A DNA stretch of 5,113 nucleotides from an uncultured Mycoplasma sp. (GTDB taxonomy: Bacteria; Bacillota_I; Bacilli_A; RF39; UBA660). The first letter of the stretch is position 1, and every line of letters starts with the position of its first letter. Under the pieces are notes generated by a model. That model searched no databases, was not told where the DNA came from, and was given only the letters and a program-made list of their open reading frames with translations. The position numbers and the translations under genes are program-made. The DNA lies in contig CANOGG010000113.1 of assembly GCA_947565485.1 (NCBI GenBank), forward strand, positions 1-5,113, read 5' to 3'. Positions 1-5,113 of the stretch are shown one piece after another.

Positions 1-31
1 TCACACTAGTCAACCCCTTTTTATTCTTTTA

Positions 32-64
32 GAAGCTGTCTTCAGGGGGCGGCTTCGTTTTTTT
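32..64 (+). terminator. Intrinsic terminator for a plus-strand transcript from beyond the left edge
   Basis: On the plus strand GAAGCTG (32-38) pairs with CGGCTTC (50-56) through six Watson-Crick pairs and one G-U pair. Wobble and C-G pairs (39-49, 40-48, 41-47) can extend it to about 10 bp around a five-base loop. Seven T residues follow at 58-64. Read on the minus strand the same stem is not followed by a T run, so it acts for plus-strand transcription. No plus-strand gene is visible in the window, so the transcript must end at or before the left edge. A TAG in frame at 7-9 could be its stop, but this cannot be tested here. Confidence 0.75.
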
Positions 65-70
65 GTGTTA

Positions 71-101
71 AAAAAAGCTAAAAGTTTAGTTTTCAGCTTT
101 T
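71..101 (-). terminator. Probable weak terminator of dusB
   Basis: On the minus strand AAAAGCT plus AAAA (101-90, with one bulged base at 94) pairs with TTTTAGCTTTT (83-73) around a six-base loop, and the T run continues to 71. The dusB stop codon lies in the loop. The stem is almost all A-T with only two G-C pairs, so it is much weaker than the plus-strand hairpin beside it. Some transcripts may run on into that GC-rich hairpin. Confidence 0.4.
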
Positions 102-1072
102 AATTTTATCATATATTCATCTAAAATACGAAGAAATTCCGTTTCGGTTTTGGCTTTACAAATTAGTTCTTTGTAAGCTTTATTTTCAGGTAAGCCTTTT
201 AAGTAAGCAAGAGCATGAGTGCGAATTTCTAAAAGTGCAACATGAGAATTTTTAGTTTCCTTTAAGAGATTGTAATGGGTTTTAATCATATCTATTTTTT
301 CAGTAGCTTGTGGGGGTGGAAGTAAAATTTGACTAGTTAAATAAGCTTCACACTCTTTGAATATCCAAGGATTGCCAAGGGCGGCACGTCCTATCATGAC
401 GGCATCACAACCAGTTTTTTCAAGCATTAAAGCAGCTTTTTTAGCACTAGTGACGTCGCCATTACCGATTACAGGAATGGAAACACTTTCCTTTACTTCT
501 TTAATGATATCCCAATTGGCAGTGCCACTATAACCCTCACTTCTCGTCCTAGCATGGATAGCAATGGCACTAGCACCAGCTTGTTCACAAATTTTAGCGA
601 TTTCCACCGCGTTGATATGAGATGCGTCCCAACCACTACGAATTTTAACAGTTACAGGAACACTTACACTAGCAACAACAGCTTTAACAATTTGGCCTAC
701 TTTTTCAGGATTTTTTAGTAAAGCACTCCCTGCTTGAGATTTTAGGGCAACCTTAGGGACAGGACAACCCATATTGATATCAATAATATCAGGATGCATA
801 GTTTTTTCAACTATTTTAGCTGCGGCAATAAAAGTTTTAAGGTCACTGCCGAATATTTGTTGGGCAATGGGGCGTTCGATATCGTCCATTTTTAGTAAGT
901 CAAAAGTTTTAGAATTGCCATAAGTTAAGGCATTAGAACTAACCATTTCGGCATAGATGAGGCCAACACCCATACTTTTACAAATTTTACGATAGGCACT
1001 ATTAGAAATACCAGCCATAGGAGCTAGGACAAGCCTATTTTTTATTTCAACGTTTCCAATTTTAAAGCACAT
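86..1072 (-). CDS. dusB: tRNA-dihydrouridine synthase, DusB type
   Basis: This is an FMN-dependent enzyme that reduces uridines in the D-loop of tRNA to dihydrouridine, using NADPH in the known family; it is cytoplasmic. The 328-residue protein is full length. Landmarks in order are APMAG (17-21, FMN site), QIFG (72-75), NMGCP (100-104, with Cys103 as the conserved catalytic acid), TVKIRSGWD (141-149), HARTRSEGYSG (173-183, FMN phosphate and tRNA contacts), IPVIGNGDV (199-207) and IGRAALGNPWIF (227-238). The C-terminal helical tRNA-binding domain has the family pattern EIRTHALAYLKGLP (282-295). I chose ATG at 1072 over an in-frame TTG at 1096: GGTGA lies 7 nt upstream of the ATG, the protein then begins MCFKIGNVEIKNR as DusB proteins do, and the TTG would lie at or upstream of the predicted transcription start. 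The gene has its own promoter but no clear terminator separates it from pduL. Confidence 0.96.
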   Translation of the reverse strand: MCFKIGNVEIKNRLVLAPMAGISNSAYRKICKSMGVGLIYAEMVSSNALTYGNSKTFDLLKMDDIERPIAQQIFGSDLKTFIAAAKIVEKTMHPDIIDINMGCPVPKVALKSQAGSALLKNPEKVGQIVKAVVASVSVPVTVKIRSGWDASHINAVEIAKICEQAGASAIAIHARTRSEGYSGTANWDIIKEVKESVSIPVIGNGDVTSAKKAALMLEKTGCDAVMIGRAALGNPWIFKECEAYLTSQILLPPPQATEKIDMIKTHYNLLKETKNSHVALLEIRTHALAYLKGLPENKAYKELICKAKTETEFLRILDEYMIKLKAEN

Positions 1073-1079
1073 ATTATTT

Positions 1080-1084
1080 TCACC
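1080..1084 (-). promoter_or_regulatory. Ribosome binding site that fixes the dusB start
   Basis: GGTGA on the minus strand sits 7 nt before ATG 1072. It lies downstream of the alternative TTG at 1096 and so cannot serve that start. Confidence 0.7.
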
Positions 1085-1098
1085 AAATTTCTGCAATT

Positions 1099-1126
1099 AT
1101 TATACAATAAAATTTAATTTAAGCAA
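1099..1126 (-). promoter_or_regulatory. Promoter of dusB
   Basis: A perfect TATAAT (1099-1104) is preceded, with a 16-nt spacer, by TTGCTT (1121-1126), which keeps the TTG of the -35 consensus. The predicted start of transcription near 1092 would give a leader of about 20 nt with the ribosome binding site well placed. It lies just after the pduL stop codon, so dusB may be transcribed both from here and by readthrough from pduL. Confidence 0.6.
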
Positions 1127-1134
1127 GAATAAAC

Positions 1135-1716
1135 TTACGAATGAGGACGTTCGATTTCGATTTCATCACCATTTTGGAGTAAAAAGCAGTTAGCATCATC
1201 TTGATCTAAGTGTATCTCAAAGTAACCATTACTTTTAACTTTGACGAAAGCTTCCATCTCACCACTTTTGTCATTGTCGATTTTAAGTTTCACCACATCT
1301 TCATGTTTAAGACCTAGTTCTTCAGCTTTATATTTATTCATGTGAATATGTCTTTCTGCTTGGATGCAAACATTTTTGAGGGTTAGTTCAGCCTTTGTTC
1401 CAATTAGAGTGATAGTTTCGCTATCTTCTAAGTCGCCACTAGTTCGAACAGGAGGATTTAGCCCTAGGCGATAAGCATCAGTACGCGAAATTTCAACTTG
1501 GTTATATGCTCTAAAGGGGCCAAGAACACGGACATTCGTAATTATTCCTTTGGGACTTTTTAGAGTTACCGTCTGGTTTGAGGCAAACTCACCAATTTGG
1601 TTTAAGGGTTTTTTGATAGTTAGGGGTTCATTAAATAATTTAGTATAGGTTTCTTTAGTTAGATGGACATGGCGATTACTGATAGCCACCGTTCCATAGA
1701 TTTTTTCTTCTTCCAT
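1135..1716 (-). CDS. pduL: PduL-type phosphate acyltransferase (phosphotransacetylase)
   Basis: PduL enzymes move an acyl group between coenzyme A and phosphate (acyl-CoA + Pi to acyl-phosphate + CoA) with two metal ions and are unrelated in fold to Pta. The 193-residue protein has both family motifs: SNRHVHL (13-19) and ERHIHM (121-126). VLGPFRAYNQVEISRTDA (64-81) and EIHLDQDDAN (167-176) are also conserved. His16, His18, Glu75, His123, His125 and His169 are the likely zinc ligands. The protein starts directly in the domain, with no N-terminal encapsulation helix, and no microcompartment genes are nearby. It is therefore probably a soluble housekeeping enzyme for acetyl-phosphate or propionyl-phosphate, working with an acetate kinase encoded elsewhere; which acyl group it prefers cannot be read from the sequence. 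ATG 1716 has a good AGAAGGAGA ribosome binding site (1726-1734), which lies within an inverted repeat. Confidence 0.92.
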   Translation of the reverse strand: MEEEKIYGTVAISNRHVHLTKETYTKLFNEPLTIKKPLNQIGEFASNQTVTLKSPKGIITNVRVLGPFRAYNQVEISRTDAYRLGLNPPVRTSGDLEDSETITLIGTKAELTLKNVCIQAERHIHMNKYKAEELGLKHEDVVKLKIDNDKSGEMEAFVKVKSNGYFEIHLDQDDANCFLLQNGDEIEIERPHS

Positions 1717-1726
1717 TTTTTATACT

Positions 1727-1773
1727 CTCCTTCTAATTATATTTTAGCATTTTTGATGCATAATTAGAAGAAG
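1727..1773 (-). promoter_or_regulatory. Long inverted repeat in the pduL leader covering its ribosome binding site
   Basis: CTTCTAATTAT (1730-1740) is a perfect 11-bp inverted match of ATAATTAGAAG (1760-1770). With one mismatch the arms grow to 14 positions (1727-1740 and 1760-1773). The loop contains a further GCAT/ATGC pair (1747-1750 and 1756-1759). In a minus-strand transcript that starts upstream of 1773, the 3' arm contains AGAAGGAG, the pduL ribosome binding site, which would be paired and hidden. As DNA it could instead be an operator. Which reading applies depends on the unknown transcription start; I found no convincing -35/-10 pair upstream of it. Confidence 0.55.
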
Positions 1774-1790
1774 TTTTTATGAGTATTTAA

Positions 1791-1822
1791 AAGAAGTTAC
1801 CTTAAATATAGAGGAACTTCTT
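1791..1822 (-). terminator. Hairpin terminator after the membrane-anchored protein gene
   Basis: Just past the stop codon at 1828-1830, the minus strand reads AAGAAGTT (1822-1815), then CCT, a short loop, AGG, one bulged base and AACTTCTT (1798-1791), giving 8 plus 3 bp. The tail is TTAAATA, giving a run of only four T residues that starts within the stem, so termination may be partial. The opposite strand has a better tail (TTTTTT at 1824-1829), so the hairpin could stop transcripts in both directions, although no plus-strand gene ends here. Confidence 0.55.
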
Positions 1823-1827
1823 ATTTT

Positions 1828-2877
1828 TTAATCAACTGCAAGGATACTGCCAAAATTCGGAATAGAGTTTATTAAATTAATAATTGTTTCATTGTTGATA
1901 TCTAAATAATACATTTCATTAGTTGGAGTTTTAATAAAGGTGTTGCTAGTGTCAGTTTTATAGCTATTAATATTATTTAGGATATCAGCACCATTTACTT
2001 TTAAGGTGCCTTCAGAATAAGAGTTATACTCTTTCCCTTCCGTATTATAGTAAATATAAGTGTTGTCACTATAAATATAAGCACTAGTGCCATTTTTATT
2101 AAGAGTGAATAAAAGCTCTGTTTTATTCAAGTTTGAGAGTCTTGTCTCAGAATTTTTGATAATACTTTGGAGAACTATTAAGTCATCGCCAAGAGGTCTA
2201 TTAATATCTAATTCTGTTTCTTTAGAGTCGGTAAATTTGTTTTTCAGATAGTTAGCAACAAGGGTTTTATTTTCTCTTGAGAAACTCAAGTCCCAAGTTT
2301 TGATAGTCGATAGTTCAAAATCACGAATAGTTTTAGCTTCTTTTATCTTGATATTGTTTTCTTTATTTAAGTAAATGATATAGGTTGTTTGATAGCCATA
2401 GCCATAAGATATGCGATATTCGTAAGGTTCGATTTCAAGTTCGATTCTTTTTTCATCATTGCTGATTAAGGCTTTTAGAATTTTATATTCTTTTGATTTA
2501 TAATCTATATTACTAAGATTAAGTTCGTTACTACTCTTTCCGGTGAAAAGTTCTTGAGCAAATTGTTTTAAATTGTTTTTATTATTTTCACTTAAGGTAA
2601 CATTATAGGTTTTAGTCTCAGGTTTTTTAGTACCATCGAGGCATTCTTTAGTGCTACAGCTAGGAGTTTCTTCAACTTTCACGTTATAATCAGAATCGAA
2701 GTAAAATTTGTAATTGGTACCTGGTATCTTATCATCAAAAAAGGTAATAAGATATTTATATTCGTTATTTTGGGGATTAGATGATTTCCTTTTGTAATAA
2801 AAGTAGTAAGAAACGCCAATTCCAATACTGATAATGAGTAAGATAGAAATTAGACTTAATAGTAAATTTTTTTTCAT
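1828..2877 (-). CDS. Membrane-anchored protein of unknown function with an internal duplication
   Basis: I do not recognise this 349-residue protein. ATG 2877 is preferred over an in-frame TTG two codons upstream, because AAGGGTGG (2884-2891) ends 6 nt before the ATG but directly touches the TTG. The protein opens MKKNLLL, followed by one hydrophobic helix (about 4-26) and a basic YYKRK stretch (27-31). There is no lipobox cysteine, so it is probably an uncleaved signal anchor with the remaining 315 or so residues outside the cell. That part is rich in Asn, Lys, Tyr, Ser and Thr. Two segments resemble each other (about 95-170 and 198-275): a helix-like LS..NK stretch, then F, TELN/TELD, an LISNDE/IIKNSE motif, and Tyr-rich strands TTYIIYLN and NTYIYYNT. 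The only cysteines are Cys74 and Cys79. The gene stands alone between two terminators with its own promoter. An adhesin, a wall-associated sensor or a substrate-binding role are all possible; none is shown. Confidence 0.85.
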   Translation of the reverse strand: MKKNLLLSLISILLIISIGIGVSYYFYYKRKSSNPQNNEYKYLITFFDDKIPGTNYKFYFDSDYNVKVEETPSCSTKECLDGTKKPETKTYNVTLSENNKNNLKQFAQELFTGKSSNELNLSNIDYKSKEYKILKALISNDEKRIELEIEPYEYRISYGYGYQTTYIIYLNKENNIKIKEAKTIRDFELSTIKTWDLSFSRENKTLVANYLKNKFTDSKETELDINRPLGDDLIVLQSIIKNSETRLSNLNKTELLFTLNKNGTSAYIYSDNTYIYYNTEGKEYNSYSEGTLKVNGADILNNINSYKTDTSNTFIKTPTNEMYYLDINNETIINLINSIPNFGSILAVD

Positions 2878-2883
2878 AGACAA

Positions 2884-2891
2884 CCACCCTT
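2884..2891 (-). promoter_or_regulatory. Ribosome binding site deciding the start of the membrane-anchored protein
   Basis: AAGGGTGG on the minus strand lies 6 nt before ATG 2877. It directly abuts the TTG at 2883, which rules that codon out as the start. Confidence 0.65.
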
Positions 2892-2893
2892 TT

Positions 2894-2923
2894 CTTGGTA
2901 ATTATTGTATCATGATTACCAAG
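2894..2923 (-). promoter_or_regulatory. Extended -10 promoter inside a perfect operator-like dyad
   Basis: CTTGGTAAT and ATTACCAAG form perfect 9-bp arms (2894-2902 and 2915-2923) separated by 12 bp, with arm centres 21 bp apart, about two helical turns. Between and partly over the arms, the minus strand carries TGATACAAT (2904-2912), an extended -10 element with 5/6 match to TATAAT; a weak -35 (TTTTAA, 2927-2932) is 17 nt upstream. Transcription would begin near 2897, within the left arm, so the transcript would not contain both arms and the repeat is best read as DNA. A dimeric repressor bound here would cover the promoter. The regulator is not in the window. Confidence 0.6.
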
Positions 2924-2966
2924 TAATTAAAATAGAATTTTGGTTTTTTTAGAAAAAGATGTAAAG

Positions 2967-2989
2967 AAAAAAGAAGGTATTAAACCTTC
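2967..2989 (-). terminator. Intrinsic terminator of the dapF-murE unit
   Basis: On the minus strand GAAGGT (2989-2984), a five-base loop and ACCTTC (2978-2973) are followed at once by six T residues (2972-2967). The hairpin overlaps the last codons and the stop of murE (2980-2982), so termination is very tight against the gene. Confidence 0.85.
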
Positions 2990-4449
2990 AGTTCAAGATT
3001 TTTCTTGATTTCAGCAATTATTTCAAGTTCGCTAAAAGGAACTTTCTCACCTTTTATATCTTGGTATTCTTCATGGCCTTTCCCAACAAGAAGAATTAAG
3101 TCACCATCTTCAGCGTTATTACAAGCATATTTTATAGCACTCGCACGGTCAGGGATTTCAATGTATTTAGCACCGACTTTATCTAAACCGACTTTGATAT
3201 CATTATTAATAGATTCTAAGTCTTCAAAACGGGGATTATCCATAGTAATGATACATAAGTCACTAGAGCCGCCAATTATTTCGCCTAGATTGTAACGACG
3301 TTCTTTAGGGCGATTACCACCTCCGCCAAAGACACTGATGAGACGAGTTGGTTCGTATTCCCGGAGAGTTTTAACGAGACAATTCATACCATCTTCCGTA
3401 TGGGCATAGTCAATCAAAACTTTGTATTTAGGAGTGATGAGAGCTAGTTCCATACGACCACGGACTTGAAAATTTAGAATAGTTTCTTTAGTCTTGGCAG
3501 TATCAACTTCGAGAATTCGACAGACAGTTATGGCACAAAGAGCATTGTAGATATTGAAGAGACCGGGAATACTGATTTTAAAAGTTTCGTTTAAAAGACC
3601 ACTTGTTTTAAATTCTGTACCAAGAAAATCTGGTTTATTAATTAAAGTAATACCAGAGGCTGTAATATCTGATTTTTTGACAATACCATATGTTGTAGTT
3701 TTAGTACAAACGCCTTTTAAGATATAATCGAGATAATCAGAATCATTATTGATAACTACTTGTTTACTATTTAAGAAAAGCTTATTTTTACAACTAGCGT
3801 ACTCTTCCCAAGAATCATGTTCACCAGGGCCGATATGGTCGGTTGTGAGATTAGTTAAAACGCCAATATCGAATAGGAGGCCTGCAAGACGGTTTAATTT
3901 ATAAGCTTGACTTGAGACTTCCATTACAACATGAGTGATGCCAGCATCAAGCATTTCTCTAAAATATTTTAAGACTTCGTAGGACTCGGGGGTTGTGTTA
4001 TTAGTATGAATGATTCTATCGTTATATTTGATACCAATACTTCCGATGAGGCCACACTTTATCCCAGCACTTTCAAGCATTTGCCAAATCATATGAGTGG
4101 TTGTGGTTTTACCAGTGGTGCCAGTAACGCCGATAGTAAAGATTTTTTCTTCAGGGTTGTTAAAAAAGTTCGATGATATATAGGCTAAAGTGGTTCTTGT
4201 GTCATCAACTTTTAGAACAGTAACATCTTCTTGGAGGTCGATGACTTTAGAAGTGATTATAACAGAAGCACCATTTTTAATAGCATCATTGATATAATCA
4301 TGGCCATCAGTATTATAGCCTTTTAGGGCAACATAAATAGTATTGGGTTTTGATTTTCTACTATCATAAGTTATATCGGTAATAGTATGGCCGAGAGTAC
4401 CTTTTAAAATAGTATACTTAACATTTTTTAAGATATCTTGGAGTTTCAT
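2980..4449 (-). CDS. murE: UDP-MurNAc-L-Ala-D-Glu:meso-diaminopimelate ligase
   Basis: MurE adds the third residue of the peptidoglycan stem peptide, using ATP, in the cytoplasm. The 489-residue protein is full length with all three Mur ligase domains. These are the N-terminal uridine-nucleotide domain (1-100, with TYDSR at 27-31), the ATPase domain and the C-terminal domain. The ATPase domain carries P-loop GTTGKTT (110-116), NNTTPES (150-156), MEVSSQA (176-182), TNLTTDH (199-205) and Lys221, which aligns with the carbamylated lysine. The C-terminal domain has GRME (331-334) and DYAHTED (347-353). DNPR (404-407) together with GKGHE (456-460) marks mDAP rather than L-lysine as substrate in characterised MurE enzymes. 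Two motifs differ from the common form: DYAHTE for DYAHTP, and GGGGNRPKERR (375-385) where many MurE proteins have G-C-G-G-D-R. ATG 4449 is preceded by AAGGTGA (4456-4462) at 6 nt. The dapF stop lies 26 nt upstream, so the two are likely cotranscribed. Confidence 0.96.
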   Translation of the reverse strand: MKLQDILKNVKYTILKGTLGHTITDITYDSRKSKPNTIYVALKGYNTDGHDYINDAIKNGASVIITSKVIDLQEDVTVLKVDDTRTTLAYISSNFFNNPEEKIFTIGVTGTTGKTTTTHMIWQMLESAGIKCGLIGSIGIKYNDRIIHTNNTTPESYEVLKYFREMLDAGITHVVMEVSSQAYKLNRLAGLLFDIGVLTNLTTDHIGPGEHDSWEEYASCKNKLFLNSKQVVINNDSDYLDYILKGVCTKTTTYGIVKKSDITASGITLINKPDFLGTEFKTSGLLNETFKISIPGLFNIYNALCAITVCRILEVDTAKTKETILNFQVRGRMELALITPKYKVLIDYAHTEDGMNCLVKTLREYEPTRLISVFGGGGNRPKERRYNLGEIIGGSSDLCIITMDNPRFEDLESINNDIKVGLDKVGAKYIEIPDRASAIKYACNNAEDGDLILLVGKGHEEYQDIKGEKVPFSELEIIAEIKKNLELKV

Positions 4450-4475
4450 TTTCCTTCACCTTCCAAGCATTTAGT

Positions 4476-5113
4476 TTAAGATATGTGAGAGACATCGATG
4501 GTGCTTTCAAAAACAAAATTGCTTGGCCCTTTCATATATAATTCACCATCAGAGGTATATTCGATTTCGATGTTACCTCCAATTTGTTCGACTGTACACT
4601 TATTTGAAGTAAGTCCTAGTTTGCTCGCAATTACAACAGCGGTAGAACAACCAGTGGCACAGCCGATAGTTTCGCCAGTTCCCCTCTCCCATTCACGAAT
4701 TTTGATATAGTCTTGAGAGACAACTTCAGCAAAAGTAACGTTAGTCTTTTTGGGGAAGATTTCGGTATTAAATTCGATAGCGGGACCATATTTTGCAACA
4801 TCAAAATTTAAAACATCATCAACAAAGATTACAGTATGAGGGTTACCCCAGGAGAGACTACTCAATTTAAATGTTTGGTCTAATATTTTTATTTCCTCTA
4901 AAATAAACTCATCTTTAGTGGTGTTTACAGGTATAAGTTTAGGGTCAAAAATGGGTTTACCAATATTAGCTTTAATGTTAGATACTAAGCCATCAACGCC
5001 AATTGTTAGTTCAATAGTTCGTGGACCACCTAAAGTTTCTAAGATGAAATTAGTCTTCCTGGTTAGGCCATTGTCATAGACATATTTACCTATACTTCTA
5101 GAAGCATTGCCAC
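4476..5113 (-). CDS. dapF: Diaminopimelate epimerase, C-terminal three quarters (N-terminus beyond the window)
   Basis: DapF converts LL-diaminopimelate to meso-diaminopimelate, the direct precursor of lysine and of the mDAP used by MurE. The frame is open from the stop at 4476-4478 to the right edge, giving 211 visible residues against about 275 in the family, so roughly 65 are missing. The visible part begins GNASRSIGKYVYD, and the cut codon before it ends in GT, as expected if it is the TGT of the first catalytic cysteine. Further on come TLGGPRTI, the WGNPHTVIFVDD motif, and WERGTGETIGCATGCSTAVV. The last holds the second catalytic cysteine (the GC before ATG) and the glutamate of the ERGTGET loop. 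A TTG at 4865 falls between the two catalytic halves and is not the real start. The GNASR form, rather than the GNGAR of Proteobacteria, is what I associate with Clostridia-type DapF. Confidence 0.95.
   Translation of the reverse strand, partial: GNASRSIGKYVYDNGLTRKTNFILETLGGPRTIELTIGVDGLVSNIKANIGKPIFDPKLIPVNTTKDEFILEEIKILDQTFKLSSLSWGNPHTVIFVDDVLNFDVAKYGPAIEFNTEIFPKKTNVTFAEVVSQDYIKIREWERGTGETIGCATGCSTAVVIASKLGLTSNKCTVEQIGGNIEIEYTSDGELYMKGPSNFVFESTIDVSHIS

Noticed and set aside
1073..1096. Extension of dusB to the TTG at 1096
   Set aside because: The extra eight residues have no counterpart in DusB proteins, no ribosome binding site precedes the TTG, and it sits at or upstream of the predicted transcription start.
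1736..1741. TATAAT on the minus strand as a -10 box for pduL
   Set aside because: It would place the transcription start around 1729, inside the ribosome binding site, there is no acceptable -35 at 16-18 nt, and the motif is part of the AT-rich inverted repeat. A very short leader cannot be fully excluded.
2894..2923. The dyad as a Zur, Fur or PerR box
   Set aside because: The arms contain GTAAT/ATTAC as Zur sites do, but Zur sites have a one-base spacer and here it is 12; Fur and PerR consensus patterns do not match either.
2894..2923. The same repeat as an RNA hairpin or terminator
   Set aside because: Transcription from the enclosed -10 would begin within the left arm, so only one arm would be present in the RNA, and no T run follows.
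3005..3295. Plus-strand open frame of 96 codons
   Set aside because: It lies wholly inside murE, antisense to the conserved C-terminal domain, and shows no recognisable domain; it is a shadow of the real gene.
4498..4710. Plus-strand open frame of 70 codons
   Set aside because: It is antisense to the conserved catalytic region of dapF and has no support of its own.
4476..4865. A short 129-residue protein starting at TTG 4865
   Set aside because: The frame stays open to the window edge and the upstream codons encode conserved DapF sequence (GNASR, GKYVYD), so this is only the C-terminal part of dapF.

Overview
The window comes from a low-GC, Firmicutes-like bacterium that makes a meso-diaminopimelate (mDAP) peptidoglycan. 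The evidence is its strong AT richness, AT-rich promoters, GGAGG-type ribosome binding sites, TAA as the only stop codon on all five genes, tryptophan encoded by TGG (no sign of the mycoplasma code), and a Clostridia-like GNASR active-site variant in DapF. I cannot name a genus. A gut-type Clostridia or an RF39-like Bacilli lineage would fit, but that is inference.

All five genes lie on the minus strand, so transcription runs from right to left. At the right edge is dapF (4476 to beyond 5113, its N-terminus cut off by the window), followed 26 nt later by murE (2980-4449). They form a short cell-wall unit: DapF makes mDAP and MurE attaches it to the UDP-MurNAc dipeptide. A strong intrinsic terminator (2967-2989) overlaps the end of murE. 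Next is a stand-alone gene for an unrecognised membrane-anchored protein (1828-2877). It has its own extended -10 promoter, and a perfect 9-12-9 dyad that looks like an operator lies across that promoter. A hairpin at 1791-1822 follows the gene. The 111-nt gap before the next gene holds a second long inverted repeat whose inner arm contains the ribosome binding site of pduL. pduL (1135-1716) encodes a PduL-type phosphotransacylase. dusB (86-1072) follows, with a consensus -10 promoter of its own, and encodes a tRNA-dihydrouridine synthase.

The left edge (1-85) holds a weak minus-strand terminator for dusB and a good plus-strand terminator. The latter implies a convergent gene or RNA ending at or beyond the left edge. 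Four of the five genes are housekeeping: cell wall, acetyl-phosphate metabolism and tRNA modification. The least explained parts are the membrane-anchored protein with its probable operator, and the set of competing repeats between it and pduL. I saw no mobile elements, CRISPR arrays, tRNAs or rRNAs.
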